Source: an uncultured Clostridia bacterium (lineage in GTDB: Bacteria > Bacillota_A > Clostridia > TANB77 > CAG-508). Taken from it: 35,635 nt of DNA. Shown here one piece after another: positions 16,779 through 24,355 of this stretch (positions within the stretch are counted from its first letter, which is position 1; each line of letters starts with the position of its first letter). Both the position numbers and the translations under genes were made by a program. The stretch spans positions 1 to 35,635 of the forward strand of contig CANBLA010000001.1 in NCBI GenBank assembly GCA_947369305.1, written 5' to 3'. The notes beneath the pieces were generated by a model. The model was not told the DNA's origin and did no database searches. It saw only the letters and a program-made list of their open reading frames with translations.

Positions 16779-18920
16779 ATGAAAGAAAGCAAAATTATAA
16801 AAATAATCAGTTATATCTTGATACCAATCATCATAGCAATCATGCTAGTATCATTTTTATCCAACTATGTCCAAAATAATGAAAGCATCTATACCAATGA
16901 AAAAGAGTATTTTTCAACAGACCGTTTTGTTTCAAGGTATTTTGATACCTTATCTATTTTTTCAGGTCGTCTCATTTACAAAAACGAGGATTATCCTATT
17001 TATTATGATGGTCCAATTCAAATTGCTTACATAGGAGAAAATTACGCAAATTATGATATTGGTATTGAAGACTTTTTCGTTTTAATTCAATACAAAGACA
17101 AAGCTATTACCAATGTTGAACTAACAGCCGAAACCAATACGATCGAGAAAATCAAAAATTTCATTTCCCAAAATGAAAATGCCAAAAAATCCAATATTTT
17201 AGCAGGAAATATTCAAGCCGATTCAGATGTAATTACCAACAAAGGAATCAAATATTTTAATTATTTTGAACATACCTATTACACAGTAGAAGAGCAGGAA
17301 ATTGTAGAAGAAGCACAAATAACAGAAACTTCAGAAACAGAGTATTTGCCACAAGAATTTGTTCAAGGAACAGTAGAACAGCCAAAACATCAATACATTA
17401 CATCTAATATCCAAGATTTTAATATGTATACTTCCTACAAAGAGCAATTAAAAAAGAATTCTGATGAATTATTAATCCGTCAATTTTTAGGTAATTACAA
17501 AGAATATGGAGAAAATATTTATATCATTTTGCCAGTTGGTTTAAGCTTTTTATTACTCATTACTTTATATTTAATCCTTAGTATCGGTCATACCAAAGGC
17601 AAAGAAGGAATTGACTTAAATGATTTAGACAAAATTCCATATGAATTCGTTGGCATAATCTTTTGGATTGGCATAGGAATGATGGCACTTTGCTTTGCAT
17701 TTATACAAGAAGTTGTGGCAATTTCTGAGAATTTGAATTTGTTTATTAGTATGTTATTTACGATTTATATCATTGGCTATATAATCTGTGCTGTGATTTT
17801 TGATACCACAATCAAAAGAATAAAAGCCAAAACAATTTTAAAAAATACACTAACTTATCGATGTTGCAGATGGATTTGGAGAATTGTCAAAAAGACAATT
17901 AATAAAATAAAAGCTATTTGGAATGAACTAACAAAATCAGCTGGCCTTGTGAAAAAATTACTATTGGTAATCCTTGGTTATATATTAGTTGCTATTATTT
18001 TAATTGGGATTTTTCGAGGTTTTGGGTTATTGTTGGACATTGGTTTAGCCATATTTATCTTTTATAAAATTGCCCAAAGAATCCGAGATTTTACCAAAAT
18101 AGAAGCCCATTTAAAAGGCATGTACGAAGGAAATAATACCGCAAAACTAAACCAGACAGAATTTACAGAAGAATTTCAAGATACAGTCAAATATATTAAC
18201 GACATTTCCAACGGCTTTGAAAATGCGATTCAAGAAGGCATCAAAAGTGAACGACTAAAAACAGAGTTGATCACCAATGTTTCACACGATATCAAAACAC
18301 CATTAACATCCATTATCAATTATGTCGATTTGCTAAAAAAAGAAGAAATCGAAAATGAAAAAGCGAAAGAATATATGGAAGTGTTGGACAATAAATCACA
18401 ACGTCTAAAGAAACTAACAGAAGACTTGTTAGAAGCATCCAAAGCATCGTCAGGAAATGTAAAATTAAACATAGAAAAAATTAATGTCTCAGAACTCATG
18501 AAACAGTCAACTGGTGAATTTGAGGATAAATTCAAAGCGAAAAACTTAGAAATAATAGCCAATATTCCAGAAGAAGAAATCTGTATTCAGGCGGATAATC
18601 GCTACATGTACCGCATTATTGAGAACATTTTTAGCAATGTTTCAAAATACAGTATGGAAAATTCGAGAGTCTATATTGATGTTTTACCAAAAGATAAAAA
18701 AGTATATATTGCGATAAAAAATATTTCAAAAGAAGTTTTAAATATTTCAGAAGAGGAATTAATGAGACGATTTGTCAGAGGCGACAAATCAAGAACAACA
18801 GAAGGAAGCGGACTTGGAATTTCTATTTCCAAGAGTTTAGCAGAACTTCAAAAAGGCAAATTTGACATAAAAGTCGATGGCGATTTATTCAAAGTAGAAT
18901 TGATATTTGATACCATATAA
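16779..18920 (+). CDS. Multi-pass sensor histidine kinase
   Basis: A 713-residue kinase. The ATG at 16779 follows AAAAGGAGGAAAACC; upstream in-frame codons overlap the regulator and have no ribosome site. One membrane segment near residues 7-27 leads to an external sensor region of about 220 residues, followed by four or five further helices between about 245 and 430. H503 in NVSHDIKTPLTS is the autophosphorylated His of the HisKA domain. The ATPase domain shows NRYMYRIIENIFSNVSKYS (N box) and TEGSGLGISI (G box). It should sense an envelope signal and phosphorylate the adjacent regulator. The large N-terminal membrane block is longer than in typical VanS. No in-frame CGG. Confidence 0.9.
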   Translation: MKESKIIKIISYILIPIIIAIMLVSFLSNYVQNNESIYTNEKEYFSTDRFVSRYFDTLSIFSGRLIYKNEDYPIYYDGPIQIAYIGENYANYDIGIEDFFVLIQYKDKAITNVELTAETNTIEKIKNFISQNENAKKSNILAGNIQADSDVITNKGIKYFNYFEHTYYTVEEQEIVEEAQITETSETEYLPQEFVQGTVEQPKHQYITSNIQDFNMYTSYKEQLKKNSDELLIRQFLGNYKEYGENIYIILPVGLSFLLLITLYLILSIGHTKGKEGIDLNDLDKIPYEFVGIIFWIGIGMMALCFAFIQEVVAISENLNLFISMLFTIYIIGYIICAVIFDTTIKRIKAKTILKNTLTYRCCRWIWRIVKKTINKIKAIWNELTKSAGLVKKLLLVILGYILVAIILIGIFRGFGLLLDIGLAIFIFYKIAQRIRDFTKIEAHLKGMYEGNNTAKLNQTEFTEEFQDTVKYINDISNGFENAIQEGIKSERLKTELITNVSHDIKTPLTSIINYVDLLKKEEIENEKAKEYMEVLDNKSQRLKKLTEDLLEASKASSGNVKLNIEKINVSELMKQSTGEFEDKFKAKNLEIIANIPEEEICIQADNRYMYRIIENIFSNVSKYSMENSRVYIDVLPKDKKVYIAIKNISKEVLNISEEELMRRFVRGDKSRTTEGSGLGISISKSLAELQKGKFDIKVDGDLFKVELIFDTI

Positions 18921-18935
18921 ATGTAGGAAGAAAAA

Positions 18936-19584
18936 ATGAGAAAAAAACATAGAAAAATTAAAGTAAAATTTATAATTTTGATTTTCGCATTGCTGATTTT
19001 GGGATTTTTTATCTGGAAGCAAAATCAAAAAATAACCATTTGTTTAGATGCAGGGCACGGCGGAACAGACGTACGGCTCTGTGGCTAGCAATGGTAAACG
19101 TTATGAAAAAGACGATAATTTGGATGTTGTTTTAGCTGTCAAAAACGAACTAGAAAAACGCGATATCAAAGTAATTTTAACCAGAAAAGACGATACTTTT
19201 ATTAGTCTGGAAAAACGTTGTCAAATTGCGAATTTTAGGAAAGTAGAGCGATTTGTTTCTATTCACCGAAATAGTGGTAAAAATGGTAATGGCGTAGAAG
19301 TCTGGTTGAGCAATGAAACAGATGAGTTTTCTGAAAAATTGGCGAGTGATATTTTAAATGAATTAGAAAAAGTAGGGATACAGAGCAATCGTGGCATCAA
19401 ATCTGGCACAAGTGAAAACAATGGGAATGATTATTATGTAAACAAAAATACAAAAATGCCAAGTTGTCTAGTCGAATTAGGTTTTATTAGTAATAGTAAG
19501 GATAATCAATTATTAGATGAAAATTTGGAAGAATATGCTCAAGCAATTGCAAAAGGAATATTACAAAATATAGAACAAAAGTAA
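18936..19584 (+). CDS. N-acetylmuramoyl-L-alanine amidase (Amidase_3), interrupted by one extra C (in-frame CGG at 19074)
   Basis: Joined at 19074 this is a 215-residue membrane-anchored amidase. An N-terminal Lys/Arg stretch and one hydrophobic helix (about 11-27) are followed by ITICLDAGHGGTDV, then across the break GSVASNGKRYEKDDNLDVV. Zinc ligands of the family are visible: His in GHGG, Glu in YEKD and His in SIHRN; the catalytic Glu is in CLVELGFISN. Without recoding, translation would stop four codons after CGG at TAG (19086-19088) and yield only an anchor peptide. An in-frame start downstream of the break would lack the first zinc ligand. It cuts the bond between muramic acid and the stem peptide outside the cell. 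It lies in the VanRS-like operon, 15 bases after the kinase. Confidence 0.82.
19074..19077 (+). other. Putative +1 recoding site, CGGC read as Gly (amidase)
   Basis: The zero frame is GAC GTA CGG CTC TGT GGC TAG. Skipping C19074 gives GAC GTA GGC TCT GTG GCT, or D-V-G-S-V-A, matching the GGxDxGa motif of Amidase_3. Removing G19071 would also restore the frame (D-Y-G-S-V), so position alone is not unique here. Gly would be residue 47. Confidence 0.55.
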
Positions 19585-19598
19585 AAGGAGAAAAGAAA

Positions 19599-20102
19599 AT
19601 GGAAAAAGAGCGTAAGTTAACAAGTGTATTAGCAATGATTTATTTGCTGGTTTTAATATGGATCATAGTATTTAAAATGCAGTTTTCTTTCGAAAATTTG
19701 CAGGGAATACGAAATATTAATTTAGTACCATTTGGCGAATCTGTGATCATCAATGGAAAAATTGATTTTGACGAAATCATTGGTAATGTGATTATCTTTA
19801 TTCCATTAGGACTTTATCTCAATATGTTAAAAAAAGATTGGAAATGGCATAAAAAAATTGGATTCATAGCAGGGCTTAGTTTGATCTTTGAAATTCTCCA
19901 ATATATATTTGCCATTGGTGCAACTGATATTACCGATTTAATAACCAATACATTAGGCGGGATAGTAGGTTTAGGAAGCTATGAAATTTTGAATAAAATA
20001 TTAGGAACGCAGAGCAAAACCAATCGAATTTTGAATGTTTTGGGAATTCTTGGGAGTATTTTCGTATCCTTGTTTTTACTCCTATTAATTGTAATGAATT
20101 GA
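19599..20102 (+). CDS. VanZ-family membrane protein
   Basis: A 167-residue protein with about four membrane helices. It shows the VanZ-like order: an N-terminal helix (VLAMIYLLVLIWIIVFKMQ), NINLVPFGE, GNVIIFIPLGLYLNML, a charged loop, then FEILQYIFAIGATDITDLIT and NTLGGIVGLGSYEIL. In vancomycin operons VanZ gives low-level teicoplanin resistance; chromosomal relatives are common in Firmicutes and act in the membrane by an unclear route. It follows the amidase by 14 bases with AAAGGAG. With the kinase, regulator and amidase it forms an envelope-stress-like operon; no vanH, A or X genes are present, so this is not a resistance cluster. Confidence 0.85.
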   Translation: MEKERKLTSVLAMIYLLVLIWIIVFKMQFSFENLQGIRNINLVPFGESVIINGKIDFDEIIGNVIIFIPLGLYLNMLKKDWKWHKKIGFIAGLSLIFEILQYIFAIGATDITDLITNTLGGIVGLGSYEILNKILGTQSKTNRILNVLGILGSIFVSLFLLLLIVMN

Positions 20103-20149
20103 TTTTTTTAAGATTGCTATAGAAAAAGTTATTGTAGTGGTTAGCATTT

Positions 20150-20266
20150 TTGGATAATCCAAATAATAAAGGGGGATTGGAAATAAAGAAAAAGAATCAA
20201 GACATAGCTGAAGTTTTATGGAAACTAGAAGGAAGTATTTTTTATGAATTTCAACAAAATACTTGA
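20150..20266 (+). CDS. Possible small protein or degraded gene
   Basis: An open frame of 38 codons (TTG 20150 to TGA 20264-20266) encodes a coding-like peptide, including [18 protein letters not shown], that loosely resembles small YqzL-like sequences. There is no ATG; AAAGGGGG at 20168-20175 is badly placed for any in-frame start. Its stop overlaps the -35 box of the rubredoxin promoter. It may be a remnant rather than a gene. Confidence 0.2.
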   Translation: MDNPNNKGGLEIKKKNQDIAEVLWKLEGSIFYEFQQNT

Positions 20267-20291
20267 AAATCATTTCATCATATTATAAAAT
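20263..20291 (+). promoter_or_regulatory. Promoter for the rubredoxin gene
   Basis: TTGAAA (20263-20268), 17-base spacer, TAAAAT (20286-20291). The boxes, the spacer end (ATTA) and the following A(T/A)ACAAAA are nearly repeated upstream of the flavodiiron gene at 20552, suggesting shared regulation. Confidence 0.6.
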
Positions 20292-20319
20292 ATACAAAAT
20301 AATTAAAGGAGGAAAAACC

Positions 20320-20457
20320 ATGAAATACAAATGTACTATTTGCGGTTATATTTATGATGAAGCAAAAGAAGGCGTAAAATTCGAAGAATTGCCAGCTGAT
20401 TGGAAATGCCCATTATGTGGTGTTGGCAAAGACATGTTCGAAAAAGTAGCAGAATAA
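20320..20457 (+). CDS. Rubredoxin
   Basis: A 45-residue protein with the two iron-binding motifs [10 protein letters not shown] and [12 protein letters not shown]; four Cys hold one Fe. It is about seven residues shorter than the classic 52-residue form, the missing part being the variable loop between the motifs, as in several clostridial rubredoxins. It carries electrons to oxygen- or peroxide-reducing enzymes. The flavodiiron protein gene lies 148 bases downstream behind a similar promoter, so the pair probably forms an oxygen-detoxifying chain. AAAGGAGG precedes the ATG. Confidence 0.95.
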   Translation: MKYKCTICGYIYDEAKEGVKFEELPADWKCPLCGVGKDMFEKVAE

Positions 20458-20491
20458 TGGAACAATCGTGCCTTATGTAAAACAGAATATA

Positions 20492-20545
20492 AATCAGAAT
20501 GCCATCTTAATTTGCTAGGTGGCATTTTGATTAATTATTTTTTAA
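20492..20545 (+). terminator. Terminator after rubredoxin
   Basis: AATCAGAATGCCATCT (20492-20507) pairs with AGGTGGCATTTTGATT (20517-20532) over 16 positions with two G-U pairs and a nine-base loop, followed by TAATTATTTTTT. Confidence 0.75.
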
Positions 20546-20551
20546 AATATC

Positions 20552-20580
20552 TTGAAAACTCTGCAAAATTATTATAAAAT
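20552..20580 (+). promoter_or_regulatory. Promoter for the flavodiiron protein gene
   Basis: TTGAAA (20552-20557), 17-base spacer, TAAAAT (20575-20580). AATTATTATAA overlaps the -10 and matches 11 of the last 11 positions of the PerR-box consensus I recall, but the left half-site is poor. Confidence 0.6.
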
Positions 20581-20605
20581 AAACAAAAATACAAGGAGGA
20601 AAACC

Positions 20606-21772
20606 ATGAAAGACACAACCATCTCAAAAGATATCATTTATATTGGAGCAGATGATAAAGAAATTGATTTATTCGAAAGCCAATACATCGTACCAAACGG
20701 AATTTCCTATAATTCCTATTTAATAAAAGACGAAAAAAATGTTGTCATGGATACGATTGATAAACGAAAAACAGAAAAATGGCTAGCCAATTTAGAAAAA
20801 GCTTTAGCAGGAGAAAAAACACATTATTTAGTCATTTCGCATTTAGAGCCAGACCATGCCTACAATATTGAACTTCTATCCCGAAAATATCCAGAAATGA
20901 AATTAATTGGAAACGAAAAAACATTTGCCTTTTTACCACAATTTTTTGATATTCCAGATTTAGAAACCAGAAAAATTATTGTAAAAGAAGGCGATGAAAT
21001 AAGTATTGGAACACATACATTGCAATTTTTTATGGCACCAATGGTGCATTGGCCAGAAGTTATGGTAACGTATGAAAAAACGGAGAAAATTGTCTTTTCA
21101 GCCGACGGTTTTGGCAAATTCGGAAGCTTAGATACCGAAGAAGATTGGGACTGCGAAGCGCGAAGATATTATTTCAACATTGTGGGAAAATATGGTTTGC
21201 AAGTACAAGCTTTGCTAAAAAAATTAGCCACATTGGATGTCAAAATGATTTGTCCATTGCATGGACCAATCTTGAAAGAAAATTTAGGACATTATATTGA
21301 AAAATACAACATTTGGAGCAGTTACCAGCCAGAAGACGATGGCATTTTGATTGCGTATGCCTCGATTCATGGCAATACGGCAGATGCGGTAAGAGAACTT
21401 GCGCAAATGCTAGAAACAAAAGGAGCCAAAAAAGTATCACTAACCGATTTAGCGCGAGACGACATGGCAGAAGCAATTGAAGATGCTTTTCGTTATGATA
21501 AAATGATTGTAGCAGCTTCGAGTTATAATTTTGGTGTATTTCCACCAATGGAGCAATTTTTGCATCATTTATCTGGGAAAAATTATCAAAATCGCAAAAT
21601 CGGAATTGTCGAAAATGGAACGTGGGCGCCAACGGCTGGCAGATGTATGAGAGATATTTTGGAAACGATGAAAGATGTAAAAATCTGTGACACACAAGTA
21701 ACCATTCGTTCGCGACTAAACGAAGAATCGCGTGGAAAATTGGAAGAATTGGCAGGGGAGATTTTGAGATAA
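20606..21772 (+). CDS. FprA-family A-type flavodiiron protein
   Basis: A 388-residue protein; ATG 20606 follows CAAGGAGG. The N-terminal beta-lactamase-like domain carries the diiron ligands: HLEPDHAYN (HxExDH), HWPEVMVT, SADGFGKFG and CPLHGPIL. The C-terminal flavodoxin domain begins ILIAYASIHGNTADAV, with the FMN phosphate-binding loop, and continues AASSYNFGVFPPMEQFL and ENGTWAPTAGR. Such enzymes reduce oxygen to water, or NO to N2O, using electrons from rubredoxin, whose gene is just upstream. The protein acts in the cytoplasm as oxygen defence in anaerobes. The next gene begins directly at its stop. Confidence 0.95.
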   Translation: MKDTTISKDIIYIGADDKEIDLFESQYIVPNGISYNSYLIKDEKNVVMDTIDKRKTEKWLANLEKALAGEKTHYLVISHLEPDHAYNIELLSRKYPEMKLIGNEKTFAFLPQFFDIPDLETRKIIVKEGDEISIGTHTLQFFMAPMVHWPEVMVTYEKTEKIVFSADGFGKFGSLDTEEDWDCEARRYYFNIVGKYGLQVQALLKKLATLDVKMICPLHGPILKENLGHYIEKYNIWSSYQPEDDGILIAYASIHGNTADAVRELAQMLETKGAKKVSLTDLARDDMAEAIEDAFRYDKMIVAASSYNFGVFPPMEQFLHHLSGKNYQNRKIGIVENGTWAPTAGRCMRDILETMKDVKICDTQVTIRSRLNEESRGKLEELAGEILR

Positions 21773-22564
21773 ATGTATCAAGCAGTATTTATTGATATCG
21801 ATAAAACTTTGTTAAATAGCGATGGAAACGTTACACCTAGAACAATATTTGCCATCGAACAAGCAAAAAAACAGGGAATTTCCATTTTTCTCATTTCTGG
21901 TAGGTCACGCATGTCTGCGATAAAGTTTCAGGAATTTTCAAGTCGCTATATGATTAACAGCAATGGTGCTGATATTTATGATTGTGAGAAAAAGGAAGCT
22001 TTGTATCAATCTGTGATGGAGGCTGAAATTTGTAAAAAATTATATGAAATGGCGCAGAAAGAAAGTATGGTCATAAAATTGGATTTTGGTTTAGCCAGAG
22101 TTGTCAATAAGCCAGAATATTTGGAAAGTTATGAAATTGAATTCACAGAAAATATAGATGATTTTTTGAGAAACAATAAGGTGATTCAAATTGCTGTGTG
22201 TGATGAGTGCTTAGAAAAAATAGAAAATCTTAGAAAATATATAGAAGAAATTACAACGATTAAAGTAATCAACCAATTTATTTGGGAAGTAAATGGCAAA
22301 ATAATGCATGCTATACATATTACGAATACGGATGTTTCCAAAGGAAATGCGATGCTTAAATTGTGTAAATTTTTGAAAATAGAGAGAAAAGAAACAGTTG
22401 CCATCGGAGACAAAGTCAACGATATTTCTATGATAAAAATGGCTGGACTTGGTGTCGCCATGCGAAATGCGTCAGATGAAATAAAGCAAATTGCGGATAT
22501 GGTAACTAGTTCGAATGAAGAGAATGGTGTGGCGGAAGTTTTGGAGAGAATAATGAACGATTAA
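21773..22564 (+). CDS. Cof-type HAD-superfamily phosphatase
   Basis: A 263-residue HAD hydrolase. Motif I is FIDIDKTLL (the first Asp is the nucleophile), motif II is LISGR, motif III is the Lys in TDVSKGNAM, and motif IV is IGDKVNDISMIKMAGLGVAM. The C2B cap between motifs II and III is typical of Cof/YidA sugar-phosphate phosphatases. Its ATG abuts the flavodiiron stop codon, so translation is probably coupled, with GCAGGGGAG in the previous coding end as ribosome site. In motif IV the usual GDxxND reads GDKVND, intact. Substrate unknown. Confidence 0.9.
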   Translation: MYQAVFIDIDKTLLNSDGNVTPRTIFAIEQAKKQGISIFLISGRSRMSAIKFQEFSSRYMINSNGADIYDCEKKEALYQSVMEAEICKKLYEMAQKESMVIKLDFGLARVVNKPEYLESYEIEFTENIDDFLRNNKVIQIAVCDECLEKIENLRKYIEEITTIKVINQFIWEVNGKIMHAIHITNTDVSKGNAMLKLCKFLKIERKETVAIGDKVNDISMIKMAGLGVAMRNASDEIKQIADMVTSSNEENGVAEVLERIMND

Positions 22565-22620
22565 GGGTCTCTTAATTGTTGGTTTTAGAAGAAATTAAAA
22601 AAATAGAAGGGACGGAAAAT

Positions 22621-22965
22621 ATGAAATTAGTAAAATTGAAACAAGCTGAAAAATTTTCAAATAGTGATAAATGTGAAGTTTTAGAATATCCATTAAATGA
22701 TCAGGATATTAATTGCGCAACAGCGGTTATTACAGGAAGATATCCAGATAGTGGCTATTGTGTGAATGAGAAATGTAAGGAATTAATTTATGTGGTAGAA
22801 GGAGAAGGAACGCTGAATAAAAAAGAGGAAGTCATTGAGTTTGCAAAAGGAGATGTTATTTTAATTGACAAAGGAGAAATTTATTATTGGGATGCTAGAT
22901 GTACCATTGTTATGCCTTGTACGCCTGCGTGGTATCCTGAACAACATAAATTAATGGAAGATTAG
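22621..22965 (+). CDS. Cupin-domain protein
   Basis: A 114-residue protein from ATG 22621; the frame is open to a TTG at 22576 but that has no better ribosome site. A small beta-barrel is suggested by CKELIYVVEGEGTLNKKEEV and FAKGDVILIDKGEIYYW, which follow the two cupin motifs. The metal-binding His residues of motif 1 are replaced by Lys/Glu in this copy, so it may not bind metal. The C-terminal CTPAWYPEQH is typical of a group of clostridial cupins. Function unknown; it lies between a phosphatase and a short unknown gene. Confidence 0.7.
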   Translation: MKLVKLKQAEKFSNSDKCEVLEYPLNDQDINCATAVITGRYPDSGYCVNEKCKELIYVVEGEGTLNKKEEVIEFAKGDVILIDKGEIYYWDARCTIVMPCTPAWYPEQHKLMED

Positions 22966-22985
22966 AAAAGAAAGGAGATAAATTT

Positions 22986-23123
22986 ATGCAAAATAAAAAA
23001 ATGAGTGAATTTCTACAATTTGCTTATAAAAGCAACAGAGTAAGAGAACTTTCAGAAGCGTTTCAAGAGTTTGAATCAATGGAAGAAGTCCATCAGGGAA
23101 ATACAGAAATGTTTTTTAGATAA
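22986..23123 (+). CDS. Small hypothetical protein, 45 residues
   Basis: ATG 22986 follows AAAGGAGATAAATTT at ideal spacing, and the frame runs to TAA 23121-23123. The peptide is hydrophilic, with an acidic, probably helical centre (LSEAFQEFESMEEVHQG). It is packed between the cupin and hydrolase genes, 20 and 37 bases away, in the same direction. I do not recognise a family. Confidence 0.55.
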   Translation: MQNKKMSEFLQFAYKSNRVRELSEAFQEFESMEEVHQGNTEMFFR

Positions 23124-23160
23124 TATTGAAAGATAGAAGATATATTGAAAGGAGTTTTTT

Positions 23161-23712
23161 ATGGAAAATTATTTTATGATTCACGGTTCATTTAGTAGCC
23201 CATATTCAAATTGGATTCCGTGGCTACATGAATTTATTGAAAATGAAGGCAAACAAGTATATGTGCCAGATTTTCCAATTGGAGTTGGACATCAAAATTA
23301 TGAAAATTGGAGTAAGTTATTGAAATATTATTTGGACTTAGGCTTTATTCATGAAAATACAACGATAATAGGGCACAGTATTGCGCCAGTATTTATTGCC
23401 AAGTTTTTAACAGAAAACAAAGTAAAGATCAAAAAGTTAATTTGTGTTTGTGGTTTTAACAATTATTTAGGAATTAATGAAGAATATGACAATGTTAATA
23501 GATCCATGTATTTTGACAATTTAGCAGATGTCAAACAATATGCTAATAAAATTATTTGCTTTTATTCTGACAATGACCCATATGTCAAACTTGAAGCAGA
23601 AAAAGAATTTGCAGACACGATTGCGACAGAAAAAATTCTAATACCAAATGCAGGTCATATCAACTCTGAAAGTGGATTTGATACATTCGAAGATATTGTG
23701 CCATATTTATAA
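23161..23712 (+). CDS. RBBP9/YdeN-type alpha/beta serine hydrolase
   Basis: A 183-residue small alpha/beta hydrolase. The start MENYFMIHGSFSSPYSNW has the HG oxyanion turn. The nucleophile Ser is in IIGHSIAPVF, the Asp in YSDNDPYV and the His in PNAGHINSESGF, giving a complete catalytic triad. Length and order match the RBBP9/YdeN family of esterase-like proteins with poorly defined substrates. The ribosome site is GAAAGGAG. A hairpin lies 15 bases after the stop. Confidence 0.88.
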   Translation: MENYFMIHGSFSSPYSNWIPWLHEFIENEGKQVYVPDFPIGVGHQNYENWSKLLKYYLDLGFIHENTTIIGHSIAPVFIAKFLTENKVKIKKLICVCGFNNYLGINEEYDNVNRSMYFDNLADVKQYANKIICFYSDNDPYVKLEAEKEFADTIATEKILIPNAGHINSESGFDTFEDIVPYL

Positions 23713-23726
23713 ATAAAGGAAAATTT

Positions 23727-23753
23727 GAACTATTAAGGAATCCTTAATAGTTC
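23727..23753 (+). terminator. Hairpin after the hydrolase gene
   Basis: GAACTATTAAG and CTTAATAGTTC form an 11-bp stem with a GAATC loop. The downstream GATTTAGTC is not a good U-tract, so termination is uncertain. Confidence 0.4.
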
Positions 23754-23785
23754 GATTTAGTCAAAATTTAAATAAGGAGCAAAAA

Positions 23786-24355
23786 ATGAATCTAAAAGAA
23801 CAAATCCAAAATTACAAACCATACAACGACCAAGAAGTAAAAGATCAACAAACTATGCTAACATACTTGAATACATTTGAAGATGTTTTAACAAGAAAAA
23901 ATGAATTTGGTCATTTTACAGCGTCTTGCTGGGCAGTCAACCCAAAAAAGACGAAAGTGCTTATGATCTATCATAATATTTATGATTCTTGGGCATGGAC
24001 GGGAGGACATGCCGATGGCGAAAGTGATTTATTGCAGGTAGCAATTCGAGAGTTGAAGGAAGAAACTGGAGTACAAAATGTAAAAGTGCTTAATCCAGCT
24101 ATTTTTTCATTAGAAATTTTGACGGTAGATGGACATGTGAAAAAAGGAAACTATGTGTCGTCTCACGTGCATTTGAATGTGACATATCTTTTAGAAGTAG
24201 ATGAAAATGAAACTTTGAAAATGAAAGAAGATGAAAATAGTGGTGTCAAGTGGGTGGAGTTAGAAGACGTTGAAAAAGTGTCGAGTGAAAAGTGGATGTG
24301 TGAGAAGATTTATCGAAAATTGAATGAGAAATTAAGGAGAAATAATTATGAATGA
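23786..24355 (+). CDS. NUDIX hydrolase
   Basis: A 189-residue protein with a full NUDIX box: GGHADGESDLLQVAIREL continuing into KEETGV, giving G-x5-E-x7-RE-x2-EE-x-G. The preceding WAVNPKKTKVLMIYHN strand and the following HVHLNVTYLLEVDE fit the fold. These enzymes split nucleoside diphosphate derivatives with Mg. The substrate cannot be told. The gene overlaps the start of the alcohol dehydrogenase gene by 8 bases, so the two are translated together. CAAGGAGCAAA-like spacing (AAGGAGC) precedes the ATG. Confidence 0.9.
   Translation: MNLKEQIQNYKPYNDQEVKDQQTMLTYLNTFEDVLTRKNEFGHFTASCWAVNPKKTKVLMIYHNIYDSWAWTGGHADGESDLLQVAIRELKEETGVQNVKVLNPAIFSLEILTVDGHVKKGNYVSSHVHLNVTYLLEVDENETLKMKEDENSGVKWVELEDVEKVSSEKWMCEKIYRKLNEKLRRNNYE

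Noticed and set aside
19090..19584. A shorter amidase starting after the frame break
   Set aside because: It would lack the DAGHGG zinc ligand and has no ribosome site; an apparent start at 19048 is just an out-of-frame reading before the break.
20558..20582. A full PerR operator at the flavodiiron promoter
   Set aside because: Only the right half matches; the left half has four of seven positions, and the rubredoxin copy is weaker still.
22559..22576. Terminator after the HAD phosphatase
   Set aside because: ATTAAG/CTTAAT is only a 6-bp AT-rich stem with no T-run.
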